Assembly (NCBI GenBank): GCA_031987605.1
Contig: DALZZF010000003.1
Coordinates: forward strand, 62,001-126,000
Source of the DNA: JAFAGO01 sp031987605
GTDB taxonomy: Bacteria > Bacteroidota > Bacteroidia > Flavobacteriales > Weeksellaceae
Length of the DNA stretch: 64,000 nt
Direction of reading: 5' to 3'
Shown: piece after piece, positions 17,743 through 26,116 of the stretch
Position numbering within the stretch: the first letter of the stretch is position 1
Layout of the letters: each line of letters begins with the position of its first letter
The notes under the pieces: generated by a model
The model's input: only the letters and a program-made list of their open reading frames with translations
Told to the model about the DNA's origin: nothing
Databases searched by the model: none
Position numbers and translations under genes: made by a program

Positions 17743-18069
17743 TTATTGTCGCGGAACTCTCGGACGGTTAAAAAGCGAAAGAATCACCCCAGCGAAAAGT
17801 CCGATGGTTTTAATGGAAGCAAATTGAGATTCCACTGGTAAAAATGCACCAATAATACAAAGTCCTGCTGCAATATACATGGGATATTTGTAGTTCGGGT
17901 TGGAAAGCATCGGAGCCTGAAAAATAAAACTCACTCCAATGGCAACATAAAAAACCTTGCGATACAGAAGATTATTGATTTCCGGAGAGAAAATATTCAG
18001 CCAGCCTGTAGCCAGACATAAAAGGGCAATAACGGAGGTAACGGATTGAATTAGCTGCTGATTTCTCAT
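17743..18069 (-). CDS. Conserved small membrane protein of unknown function
   Basis: The protein has 108 residues and about four hydrophobic segments (near residues 9-25, 38-52, 63-78 and 87-100). I do not recognise a family. Its ATG overlaps the panB stop (TAATG at 18067-18071) and it ends 3 nt before the pseudouridine synthase gene, so it is clearly part of that operon. The tight packing supports a real gene. Confidence 0.7.
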   Translation of the reverse strand: MRNQQLIQSVTSVIALLCLATGWLNIFSPEINNLLYRKVFYVAIGVSFIFQAPMLSNPNYKYPMYIAAGLCIIGAFLPVESQFASIKTIGLFAGVILSLFNRPRVPRQ

Positions 18070-18884
18070 TAATAACTTTCTTTATCATTAGGAAAATCCA
18101 CACTTTTCACATCTTTCACATATTGTGAAACGGCATTGGTAATTTCGGTATACAAATCGAGGTATCGTCTCAAAAATTTCGGAGAAAATCCCTGATTCAT
18201 TCCTACCATATCGTGGTACACCAAAACCTGACCGTCACAATGCGACCCTGCTCCAATTCCAATTGTCGGGATGGAAATGCTTTCGGATACTTTTTTTGCT
18301 AAATCTGCCGGAATTTTTTCAAGAACAACCGCGAAGCAACCCAATTCTTCCAGAAGTTTTGCATCGCTGATGAGTTTTTCTGCTTCCTCTTCCTCTTTTG
18401 CCCGAACTTTATAAGTTCCGAACTGATAAATGGATTGCGGCGTTAAACCAAGATGCCCCATTACCGGAATTCCGGCGTTTACAATCGTTCGAACAGAATC
18501 TTCGATTTCCTTTCCGCCTTCGATTTTAATGGCATGTGCACCGCCTTCCTTCATCATTCTGACAGCGGATTCCAATGCTTTTTCCGAATTACTCTGATAG
18601 GTTCCGAAAGGCAAATCTGCAACGACTAAAGCACGATCAACACCACGAACCACACATTGTGTATGATAAATCATCTGATCCAGCGTAATGGGCAAAGTCG
18701 TTTCAAAACCAGCCATTACATTGGCAGCGGAATCTCCGATCAGGATTGCATCTATACCTCCTGCATCCACCATTTTTGCCGTGGTAAAATCATATGCCGT
18801 AAGCATACTGATTTTCTCCTTGTCAAACTTCATTTTGCGAAGCGTTTCGGTGGTAATTTTCTTTATTTCGGAATGAACAGACAT
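18069..18884 (-). CDS. panB: 3-methyl-2-oxobutanoate hydroxymethyltransferase
   Basis: PanB (271 residues) transfers a hydroxymethyl group from methylene-tetrahydrofolate to alpha-ketoisovalerate, giving ketopantoate for pantothenate and CoA synthesis. Visible family motifs are MLTAYDFTTA, the Mg-binding LIGDSAANVMAG, PFGTYQ, KIEGG, MGHLGLTPQS and GIGAGSHCDGQVLVYHDMVG. Length is normal. It heads a minus-strand run with a membrane protein and a pseudouridine synthase that have no evident link to pantothenate. No panC or panD is in the window. Confidence 0.96.
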   Translation of the reverse strand: MSVHSEIKKITTETLRKMKFDKEKISMLTAYDFTTAKMVDAGGIDAILIGDSAANVMAGFETTLPITLDQMIYHTQCVVRGVDRALVVADLPFGTYQSNSEKALESAVRMMKEGGAHAIKIEGGKEIEDSVRTIVNAGIPVMGHLGLTPQSIYQFGTYKVRAKEEEEAEKLISDAKLLEELGCFAVVLEKIPADLAKKVSESISIPTIGIGAGSHCDGQVLVYHDMVGMNQGFSPKFLRRYLDLYTEITNAVSQYVKDVKSVDFPNDKESY

Positions 18885-18938
18885 TTTTTGTGTGTGGGAT
18901 TTTATTTAATAATGTTGTTTGATGGTTTGAGGATTGGT

Positions 18939-19037
18939 ATTGCGAGGAGCGTAGTAAAACGGAGCAACGAAGCAATCCGTTGATAAAAAGTTGTGATTGT
19001 CAGAGATTACTTCGTCGTCATTGCTTCTCCTCGCAAT
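18939..19037. repeat. REP-like long imperfect hairpin
   Basis: ATTGCGAGGAG (18939-18949) pairs perfectly with CTCCTCGCAAT (19027-19037). An inner pair (ACGAAGCAATC at 18967-18977, GATTACTTCGT at 19005-19015) matches at ten of eleven positions. The whole is an approximately 100-nt imperfect palindrome resembling dispersed REP-type elements that carry the ATTGCGAGGAG signature. It lies between the Crp/Fnr gene and panB. Confidence 0.75.
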
Positions 19038-19050
19038 GACGAATTCACAC

Positions 19051-19148
19051 TTGGCACTTTTCCCCTGTATCTTTTTCCTTTTTCCTTGATTCTTTTTCCT
19101 TGGCTCTTTCTCCTTGGCTCTTTTCTCTTTTTACCTGGCTCTTACTAA
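19051..19148. repeat. Fourteen-unit heptamer tandem repeat
   Basis: The 98 nt divide without gaps into 14 degenerate 7-mers that mostly alternate between TTGGCTC-like and TTTTTCC-like units. Examples are TTGATTC-TTTTTCC at 19086-19099 and TTGGCTC-TTTCTCC at 19100-19113. The consensus is YTNNNYC. The last units contain the stop codon of the Crp/Fnr gene (19145-19147). Confidence 0.75.
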
Positions 19149-19858
19149 AAAGTAACGTGCCCCAGTTTAATCAGTTTTTCGTGGTTGAGGATTTTGAAAT
19201 TACGCCCATCCACTTCGATCAGTTTATCCGATTTAAATTCGGAAATTAGCCGGATGGCACTTTCAGTAGCCGTTCCAATCAGGTTGGCAATTTCTTCTCT
19301 TGTTAATGAAATTTTAATGAAACCTTCAGGATCTGTACCCAGTTTTTGTTCCAGAAGCAGAAGGATTTCCGCAAGTCTTTCGCGAACGGTTTTTTGAGCA
19401 AGGAATGTAACGGTATTGGCAGATTCCCCCAATTCAAATGCTATTTTTTGAAGCATCGCATACGAAAGCGATGAGTCCGCTTCTAGCAAATGCAAAAATA
19501 CATCCGCAGGAAGAAATGTAGTCTGAACATCCGTCATGGCTTCCGCTTTTGCCTGAAAGGCTTCTCCGCAAAGTAAAGAGCGGTAACCGATAAAATCTCC
19601 TTCCTTAATAAATCTCAAAATTTGATCCTTTCCGTAAGCGCCTGATTTTGATAACTTAGTGGTTCCTTTGTTAATAAAATAAACGCCTTTGGGATTTTCT
19701 CCATCTTCAAAAATAACATCTCCTTTATGAAAATCTATTACTTTTTTGGATGTTGAAAATACTTTAAAATCTTCTTCAGAGAGCCTTTTTTTCAGTTCTG
19801 TTTCGTCAAAGGCCTGCTCTAAATTCTTTTCAATGGTGAGTTGTTTTTCTAACGACAT
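19145..19858 (-). CDS. Crp/Fnr-family transcriptional regulator
   Basis: The protein has 237 residues from the ATG at 19856-19858; a TTG at 19879 is rejected because it overlaps the -7 box. A cyclic-nucleotide-binding fold covers about residues 30-150, with KGDVIFEDGENPKGVYFINKG split over its first strands, and a C-terminal winged helix contains TREEIANLIGTATESAIRLI. The N-terminal cysteines of oxygen-sensing Fnr are absent (the one visible cysteine is in LLCGEAF), so it does not look like an iron-sulfur Fnr. It diverges from ccoI and the cbb3 oxidase genes, making it a candidate regulator of them. Confidence 0.9.
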   Translation of the reverse strand: MSLEKQLTIEKNLEQAFDETELKKRLSEEDFKVFSTSKKVIDFHKGDVIFEDGENPKGVYFINKGTTKLSKSGAYGKDQILRFIKEGDFIGYRSLLCGEAFQAKAEAMTDVQTTFLPADVFLHLLEADSSLSYAMLQKIAFELGESANTVTFLAQKTVRERLAEILLLLEQKLGTDPEGFIKISLTREEIANLIGTATESAIRLISEFKSDKLIEVDGRNFKILNHEKLIKLGHVTF

Positions 19859-19876
19859 TAATATGACATTTATCAG

Positions 19877-19907
19877 CAAAAATAGGCTTTTTGAAACTAA
19901 AGACCAA
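19877..19907 (-). promoter_or_regulatory. Promoter of the Crp/Fnr gene
   Basis: On the minus strand TTG (19905-19907) and TATTTTTG (19877-19884) are 20 nt apart, a good -33/-7 match. It overlaps the leader region of the divergent ccoI gene. Confidence 0.55.
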
Positions 19908-19918
19908 TTATTTTTGCA

Positions 19919-19926
19919 TAATTTTG
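19919..19926 (+). promoter_or_regulatory. Candidate -7 box of ccoI
   Basis: TAATTTTG fits TAnnTTTG and ends 12 nt before the chosen ccoI start. The nearest TTG (19891-19893) is 25 nt upstream, longer than usual, which would fit an activated promoter. Confidence 0.4.
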
Positions 19927-19938
19927 CGTTTCCAAAAA

Positions 19939-22317
19939 ATGAATCTTCAACCTTCAGAAAAATGTTTCCACTGCGGACAGGATATCGACAAAGAGCGTAT
20001 ACTTTTTGATGAGAAAGTATTTTGCTGCAATGGCTGCAAATCCGTATACGAAATCCTCAACCTGAACAATCTCGGTAATTTCTACGAACTTAACCGGCAA
20101 TCCGGGATTCGCCCTGATGAAAACACTTCTGCATTTGACTATCTGGACACGCAGGAAATTTTCGATAAAGTAACTGATTTTTCAGAGGGCAGCACATCGC
20201 TGGTTAGCTTCAAAATTCCGGTGATCCATTGTTCTTCCTGCATCTGGCTTCTGGAAAGTCTCCATACCATAAACCCTCATATTAAGTATTCGCAGGTTAA
20301 TTTTACCAGAAAAACCCTTCAGGTTTCATTCAATCATCAGGAAATGAAGTTGAGTGAACTGGCGAAATTCCTCACCAATTTGGGATATAAACCCGTCATT
20401 AATCTTGAAACTGCTGAAAAAAAAGAAGAACACTGGGACAAAAGTCTGCTGGTAAAACTTGCCATTGCCGGTTTTGCATTTGGAAACGGAATGTTTTTCA
20501 GCCTTCCGGAATATATTGGCGGTGATGATTTCTGGATGCAGCAATACAAAAATCTTTTCCGGTTTCTGATGTTTCTTCTGGCAACGCCGGTGGTTTTCTA
20601 TTCGGCTTCGGATTATTTTAAATCGGCCTGGTTCGGTTTGAAAAATAAAATTGTAAACATTGATATTCCGATTGTTCTGGGAATTATCGTGCTATACGGA
20701 AGAAGCATTTATGAAGTGTTGACGGATTACGGTCCCGGATATTTCGATACTTTGTGCGGACTGCTTTTTTTCATGCTTTTAGGAAAACTCTTCCAGAAAA
20801 GAACCTACCATGCGCTTTCTTATGATCGCGATTACAAATCTTTTTATCCCATTGCCGTTACAAAGGTGGAAACCGGAGGAATACACCAGAATATTTTGCT
20901 TTCCGAGCTGAAAATTGGCGACCGGATTATGGTTCGAAATCAGGAGATTATTCCTGTGGATTCGGTTTTAATTCATGGAGAAGGAAATATCGACAACAGT
21001 TTTATTACCGGAGAAAGTGCCACGATTGCAAAGCAACCGGGAGATAAAATTTTTGCAGGAGGAAAACAAATCGGCTCCGTACTGGAATTGGAAGTGATAA
21101 AAAACGTCAACCAAAGTTACCTTACCCAACTTTGGAATAAAGAAGCCTTTAAAAAATTTGAAACCGGACTGGATACGCTAACCAATAAAATCAGCAAATA
21201 TTTCACCTTTATTATATTAGGAATTACACTGATTGCCGGAATTTATTGGTATCAGATCGATTTTGAAAAAATGTTTCAGGTGGTTTCTGCCATTTTGATT
21301 GTGGCTTGTCCTTGTGCACTGGCACTTTCTGCACCGTTTACTTTCGGGCATATTATGAGGATTTTAGGTCGGAATAAATTTTATGTGAAAGACACACTCA
21401 CTATTGAAAAACTTGCCAAAATCGACACTTTGGTTTTCGATAAAACCGGAACCATCACTCATAATAAAAAAGCGCAGATTGAGTTTTCCGGAACTCCGAT
21501 TCCTGAATTTGATTTACTGAATATCAAAACTTTACTCAAGAACTCCAACCATCCGCTTTCCAAAGCACTGTATGAATTTTTAGAACAGAAAGACGAATAT
21601 TTCCCGATTGAAAACTTTGCTGAAATTTCCGGCAAAGGATACGAAGCAAAAGTCCGGAGCCATGATTATAAAATCGGTTCTGCTTCGTTTACAGGAGGAA
21701 CTTCCGAAAATCTTGAAACCGCGGTTCATCTTTCAAAAAACGGAAATTATCTGGGAAAATTCACCTTTAAAAATGAATACCGCGACGGAATTGAGGAAAT
21801 GTTCCGTTCATTAAAAGGGTATCACACCGACATTTTAAGCGGCGACAACGCTTCCGAAGAATCCGAACTTCATAAAATAGCTCCCGATATTGAAGAAATC
21901 CGTTTTAACCAAAGTCCGGAAGACAAACTGAACTTCATAAAAGATCTTCAGGATAAAAATAAAAAAGTGGCGATGTTCGGAGATGGTCTTAATGATGCCG
22001 GCGCATTGAAACAAAGCAATGTAGGAATTGCCATTGCGGATGATACCAATACTTTTACCCCTTCCTCTGATGTAATTATGAATGGCGAAAAAGTGACTTC
22101 AATCCGAAAATATCTGGATGTAAGCAAAGATGCGATGACTATTGTAAAAATTACATTCCTCATCAGTTTTATGTATAATATAATAGGACTGTCTTTTGCT
22201 GTAACCGGACATTTGTCGCCTTTGGTTGCCGCAATTCTGATGCCGATCAGCTCGATCACGGTAGTGGCATTTACCTCTGCAACAACATGGTTGCGATCAC
22301 GAAAATATTTCAGGTAA
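19939..22317 (+). CDS. ccoI: Copper-translocating P-type ATPase for cbb3 oxidase assembly
   Basis: This P1B-ATPase (792 residues) is expected to export Cu(I) towards the periplasm for insertion into the oxidase CuB site. The N terminus has the CcoI-specific cysteine domain (CFHCG, then CCNGC), then an HMA-like domain with HCSSC. The core shows TGES, the CPC ion motif in ACPCALA, DKTGT with the phosphorylated aspartate, the NHPLS histidine-proline motif and GDGLNDAGAL. I chose ATG 19939 over 19891 because the longer form would include the promoter and reads as non-coding. ccoS follows within the cluster. Confidence 0.95.
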   Translation: MNLQPSEKCFHCGQDIDKERILFDEKVFCCNGCKSVYEILNLNNLGNFYELNRQSGIRPDENTSAFDYLDTQEIFDKVTDFSEGSTSLVSFKIPVIHCSSCIWLLESLHTINPHIKYSQVNFTRKTLQVSFNHQEMKLSELAKFLTNLGYKPVINLETAEKKEEHWDKSLLVKLAIAGFAFGNGMFFSLPEYIGGDDFWMQQYKNLFRFLMFLLATPVVFYSASDYFKSAWFGLKNKIVNIDIPIVLGIIVLYGRSIYEVLTDYGPGYFDTLCGLLFFMLLGKLFQKRTYHALSYDRDYKSFYPIAVTKVETGGIHQNILLSELKIGDRIMVRNQEIIPVDSVLIHGEGNIDNSFITGESATIAKQPGDKIFAGGKQIGSVLELEVIKNVNQSYLTQLWNKEAFKKFETGLDTLTNKISKYFTFIILGITLIAGIYWYQIDFEKMFQVVSAILIVACPCALALSAPFTFGHIMRILGRNKFYVKDTLTIEKLAKIDTLVFDKTGTITHNKKAQIEFSGTPIPEFDLLNIKTLLKNSNHPLSKALYEFLEQKDEYFPIENFAEISGKGYEAKVRSHDYKIGSASFTGGTSENLETAVHLSKNGNYLGKFTFKNEYRDGIEEMFRSLKGYHTDILSGDNASEESELHKIAPDIEEIRFNQSPEDKLNFIKDLQDKNKKVAMFGDGLNDAGALKQSNVGIAIADDTNTFTPSSDVIMNGEKVTSIRKYLDVSKDAMTIVKITFLISFMYNIIGLSFAVTGHLSPLVAAILMPISSITVVAFTSATTWLRSRKYFR

Positions 22318-22399
22318 AAACCTTCTTCAATACCCTTATTTAGAAAGATTTTAAATTAACGTATTTTAACATTTAATGACAGAAATCATTTTATTTCAC

Positions 22400-22407
22400 T
22401 AAATTTG
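22400..22407 (+). promoter_or_regulatory. Candidate -7 box upstream of ccoS
   Basis: TAAATTTG fits the -7 consensus 31 nt before the ccoS ATG. A second TAAATTTG at 22424-22431 lies too close to the start unless the message is leaderless. No good -33 TTG is present for either. Confidence 0.4.
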
Positions 22408-22438
22408 GGGTCTCTTAGTTTTTTAAATTTGCCGAGCA

Positions 22439-22642
22439 ATGGATATTCTATATCTGATGGTTTTATGCAGTGTATCGCTTGCTGTAGTATTTTTGATTAT
22501 TTTTATCGTAAATGCTAAAAAAGGGCAGTTTGAGGATGATGAATCGCCCGCAGTGCGAATCTTATTGGATGATGAAGTGAAACCTGAAAATACAGAAGAA
22601 TCTCAATCCAATGACAAAAACAATTTAGAAGAAAAAAGTTAA
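22439..22642 (+). CDS. ccoS: cbb3 oxidase assembly protein CcoS
   Basis: The 67-residue protein has one N-terminal transmembrane helix (about residues 4-25) ending in NAKKGQFEDDESPAVRIL, the CcoS signature. The C-terminal tail is acidic and variable. CcoS is needed for cofactor insertion into cbb3 oxidase. It lies between ccoI and the fused ccoNO gene, 8 nt before the latter. Confidence 0.92.
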   Translation: MDILYLMVLCSVSLAVVFLIIFIVNAKKGQFEDDESPAVRILLDDEVKPENTEESQSNDKNNLEEKS

Positions 22643-22650
22643 AAATTTAT

Positions 22651-24930
22651 ATGGAGACACAAAAGTTTAGTTATGACAACAGCATTGTGCGCGCCTTCCT
22701 GATTGCAACAGTTGTTTTCGGGGTTGTAGGTTTCATTCTGGGACTTACGGCAGCATTGATGCTCTTTTACCCTGAGCTTCCTGAATTTTTATTCGGTACA
22801 GATGATACCACGATTAAAAGTTTGGCTTCCGGAAATATGGAAGGGCTCATCAATACGCAAGGTGCTTTCGGTTTTGGCCGAATCAGAATGCTGCATACCA
22901 GTGCGGTAATCTTTGCCTTCGTTTGTAACTACGTTTTTGCTGGGGCATATTACTCTTTACAGCGTTTGCTGAAAACGAGATTATTCAGCGACACCCTTTC
23001 TTGGATGCATTTCTGGACCTGGCAGTTGATGATTGTTGCAGTAGTAATTACTTTCCTTATGGGAATCAACACCTCTAAGGAATATGCAGAACATGAATGG
23101 CCGATTGATATTCTGATTACCGTTTCATGGGTGCTGTTCGGAATTAATATGTTCGGAACAATCGCTAAACGTAGAGTGCGCCACTTATATGTAGCCATCT
23201 GGTTCTTTATCGGAACTTGGATTGCAGTAGCAATGCTCCATATTTTCAATAATTTAGAAGTTCCGTTGTCATTCACCGGCTGGAAATCATACTCTGCTTA
23301 TGCGGGTGTAAAAGACGCTTTGGTACAATGGTGGTATGGGCACAATGCCGTAGCATTCGTACTTACGACACCTGTTTTAGGGCTGATGTACTACTATCTT
23401 CCAAAAGCAGCAGAAAGACCGGTATTTTCATACAAACTTTCCATTATTCACTTCTGGTCTCTGATTTTTGTATATATCTGGGCTGGTCCTCACCACTTGC
23501 AATATACGGCATTGCCGGCATGGGCACAGGCATTGGGAACTGGTTTCTCCATTATGCTGATTGCTCCGTCTTGGGGAGGAATGCTGAACGGACTCCTTAC
23601 CTTAAGAGGAGCTTGGGATAAAGTAAGAGAAAATCCAATTTTGAAATTTTTCGTGGTTGCAGTTACCTGTTATGGTATGGCAACTTTTGAGGGACCACTA
23701 TTAGCAACAAAAACTTTAAATAAAGTAGGACATTTTACCGACTGGGTTATTGGTCACGTACATTTAGGTGCACTGGGCTGGAACGGATTTATCGGTTTCG
23801 GGATGATCTATTACCTTGTTCCGATTATGTGGAGAACCAAACTTTGGTCAGTAAAAATGGCGAACTGGCATTTCTGGCTAGGAACATTGGGAATTATTTT
23901 CTATGCCGTTCCGATGTATATCTCCGGATTTACGCAAGGTTTGATGTGGAAACAATTTAATCCGGACGGAACCTTAGTTTGGAAAAACTGGTTGGATACT
24001 GTAACTGCAATTATTCCATATTTCTGGATGAGATTTTTTGGAGGTATTTTATATCTTGCCGGAGCACTTCTTATGGTGGTAAATTTAATTGCAACCGCAA
24101 GACAAGGTTCATTCCAGAAAAATGTACCTGCTGAAGCGCCTGCGCTGGCAAATATCGGAAATGCAAGAAAACAGGGGGAAGGCTTCCACCTTTGGTTGGA
24201 AAGAATGCCTTTGATTATGTCTGTTTTAGCATTTATTGCTGTAGCAATCGGAGGTTTCCTTGAAATTGTTCCTACCTTAACCATTAAAGATAATGTACCG
24301 ACAATTGCAGCGGTAAAACCTTATTCACCATTAGAACTTGAAGGTCGTGATTTGTATATCCGCGAAGGATGTAATGCCTGCCACTCACAAGTTATTCGTC
24401 CTTTCCGAGATGAGGTTGTACGTTTCAATGGGAAAAACGGGCAGTATTCCAAAGCAGGAGAATTCGTGTATGACCGTCCTTTCCTATGGGGATCCAAAAG
24501 AACAGGTCCGGATTTACATCGTGAAGGAGGGAAAAACCCAAGTTCATGGCACTTTAAGCACATGTATAATCCAAGACATACTTCTGCAGGTTCCATTATG
24601 CCACGTTATCCATGGCTGATCCGTAATACATTGGATCGATCACAAACCACAGATAAAATCGTATTCATGAAAAATGTGTATGATGTGCCATATTCCAAAG
24701 CTGAAATTGATTCTGCAGAAACATGGGCAAATAATCAGGCAGCAGGAATTGCAAAAGATATTTTTGCAGAAGCAGCCGACGTGAAAAAACAATTTGAAGA
24801 AGAGAAAGCAGCCAAAGGAACAGCATTCGTACCTCTTGAAAAAAGAGAAATTACTGCTCTTATTGCTTATCTGCAAAGATTGGGAACAGACATTAAAACA
24901 ACAGAAGTACAAACAGCCAGTAATAACTAA
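22651..24930 (+). CDS. ccoN: Fused cbb3 cytochrome c oxidase subunits I and II (CcoN-CcoO)
   Basis: The product (759 residues) joins the catalytic CcoN subunit (about 1-500, a dozen or more membrane helices) to CcoO (about 510-759). CcoN haem and CuB ligands are seen in MLHTSAV, WWYGHNAVAF, GPHHLQYTALP and GHVHLGALGWNG. The CcoO part carries one haem c site, CNACH beginning at C574, in REGCNACHSQVIRPF. It reduces oxygen to water with proton pumping under low oxygen. The N-O fusion is usual in Bacteroidota. It forms the centre of a ccoS-NO-Q-P transcript. Confidence 0.95.
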   Translation: METQKFSYDNSIVRAFLIATVVFGVVGFILGLTAALMLFYPELPEFLFGTDDTTIKSLASGNMEGLINTQGAFGFGRIRMLHTSAVIFAFVCNYVFAGAYYSLQRLLKTRLFSDTLSWMHFWTWQLMIVAVVITFLMGINTSKEYAEHEWPIDILITVSWVLFGINMFGTIAKRRVRHLYVAIWFFIGTWIAVAMLHIFNNLEVPLSFTGWKSYSAYAGVKDALVQWWYGHNAVAFVLTTPVLGLMYYYLPKAAERPVFSYKLSIIHFWSLIFVYIWAGPHHLQYTALPAWAQALGTGFSIMLIAPSWGGMLNGLLTLRGAWDKVRENPILKFFVVAVTCYGMATFEGPLLATKTLNKVGHFTDWVIGHVHLGALGWNGFIGFGMIYYLVPIMWRTKLWSVKMANWHFWLGTLGIIFYAVPMYISGFTQGLMWKQFNPDGTLVWKNWLDTVTAIIPYFWMRFFGGILYLAGALLMVVNLIATARQGSFQKNVPAEAPALANIGNARKQGEGFHLWLERMPLIMSVLAFIAVAIGGFLEIVPTLTIKDNVPTIAAVKPYSPLELEGRDLYIREGCNACHSQVIRPFRDEVVRFNGKNGQYSKAGEFVYDRPFLWGSKRTGPDLHREGGKNPSSWHFKHMYNPRHTSAGSIMPRYPWLIRNTLDRSQTTDKIVFMKNVYDVPYSKAEIDSAETWANNQAAGIAKDIFAEAADVKKQFEEEKAAKGTAFVPLEKREITALIAYLQRLGTDIKTTEVQTASNN

Positions 24931-24944
24931 CATAATCATTCATC

Positions 24945-25145
24945 ATGATTCCGCAGAGTTTTAAAGATATTATTTCAAATGGCGAAAATGTAGGTATGCT
25001 ACAAACAATTGCTATGATATTATTTATTCTGCTGTTTATAGGAATCGTTCTGTATGTTTTCAGCCGCCCTAAGAAATTCTACCGGGACGAAGAAAATGCA
25101 CCGTTGGACGATGGAGAAGATGATGATTTTAATTTAAAGCATTAA
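24945..25145 (+). CDS. ccoQ: cbb3 oxidase small subunit CcoQ
   Basis: The 66-residue protein has one transmembrane helix (about residues 19-40) followed by FSRPKKFYRDEENAPL, the typical CcoQ junction, and an acidic tail. CcoQ stabilises the complex. It sits 14 nt after ccoNO and 2 nt before ccoP. Confidence 0.9.
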   Translation: MIPQSFKDIISNGENVGMLQTIAMILFILLFIGIVLYVFSRPKKFYRDEENAPLDDGEDDDFNLKH

Positions 25146-25147
25146 TC

Positions 25148-26023
25148 ATGAGACAAAGAACACCCGTTTATATCAATATTGTAATCGTATTCGGTTTGCT
25201 GATTACCTTGTTCTACATGTTTGTACAAGGTTGGGATTTTCTTTCCAATTCATATTTCTGGGGAACCGTTGTGATTGCCACAATCATGGTATTCATCCAT
25301 AGTGCGTTGGGAGATCTAATTGAAAACAACCAGTTCAAAAAACTTACAGCAACAGAGAAAAAAGAATATCTGGAAGAAAAAAATATTCCTTATTTCACCA
25401 GACTGTACAGAAGTGCATTCAAAAAGCAAACAGCAACCGAGGAAAAAGACATCCTTATCGACCACGGTTTTGATGGAATTATGGAATTGGATAATCAATT
25501 GCCAAAATGGTGGCTGGGATTATTTTATTTTGGAGTAGCATTCTGTATTATTTATATGGCTTCATATTGGCTGACTGATTTTGCAAATCCTATTAAAGAA
25601 TACGATGCTGAATACAAAGAACAACTGGCATCTATTGATGAATATATGAAGACCGTACCTCAGGCAACCATTGAAACTGCAGTATTTTCAGAAGACAATA
25701 TTGCAGCAGGACAGGAAATTTTCCAGACTAACTGTGTTACCTGCCATAGCGCCGGAGGAGCCGGAGGAATAGGGCCAAACCTTACCGATAATTTCTGGAT
25801 CAACCAACCGGAAAAAACATTGTTTAAAAATGTATTTCACATCGTTGAAAACGGAGTTACCGGAACAGCCATGCAGGCTTGGGGGAAAAACGGAGTTCTT
25901 ACCGGAAACGACATTCAGAATGTTGCTGCGTATGTATATCACATTAATCAGGAACAATCACCCATTACTACTGCGCAAGGAGGAGCAGCACCTCAGGGGA
26001 CAGAAGCGCATTGGGAAAAATAA
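25148..26023 (+). CDS. ccoP: cbb3 oxidase cytochrome c subunit CcoP (one haem)
   Basis: The protein has 291 residues with membrane segments near 10-30, 36-55 and 117-138. The C-terminal periplasmic cytochrome c domain has a single CVTCH site (C196) and GIGPNLTD, with a candidate methionine ligand in GTAMQAWG. Proteobacterial CcoP usually has two haem c groups; this protein has one, and the length before it is filled by a cytoplasmic linker. It passes electrons from periplasmic donors towards CcoN. A terminator follows it. Confidence 0.93.
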   Translation: MRQRTPVYINIVIVFGLLITLFYMFVQGWDFLSNSYFWGTVVIATIMVFIHSALGDLIENNQFKKLTATEKKEYLEEKNIPYFTRLYRSAFKKQTATEEKDILIDHGFDGIMELDNQLPKWWLGLFYFGVAFCIIYMASYWLTDFANPIKEYDAEYKEQLASIDEYMKTVPQATIETAVFSEDNIAAGQEIFQTNCVTCHSAGGAGGIGPNLTDNFWINQPEKTLFKNVFHIVENGVTGTAMQAWGKNGVLTGNDIQNVAAYVYHINQEQSPITTAQGGAAPQGTEAHWEK

Positions 26024-26045
26024 AAACAAACAAAATATCTATGGA

Positions 26046-26095
26046 AACATAATTCCCTGTGGAAGTCTAACTTTGGCAGAGAATTATGTTTTTTT
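26046..26095 (+). terminator. Intrinsic terminator between ccoP and ccoG
   Basis: AACATAATTC (26046-26055) pairs with GAATTATGTT (26081-26090), immediately followed by more Ts. The 25-base loop can pair further. It would end or thin out the ccoSNOQP transcript before ccoG, which begins 22 nt later. Confidence 0.7.
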
Positions 26096-26116
26096 ATCTT
26101 ATTACATTTAGAACAA

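Noticed and set aside
18885..19144. tRNA or small RNA gene in the panB-Crp gap
   Set aside because: The paired segments are explained by a REP-like palindrome and the rest by heptamer repeats; no cloverleaf is seen.
25148..26023. Truncated ccoP because only one haem site is present
   Set aside because: The gene has a full-length membrane part and an intact C-terminal cytochrome domain; one-haem CcoP forms are known in Bacteroidota.
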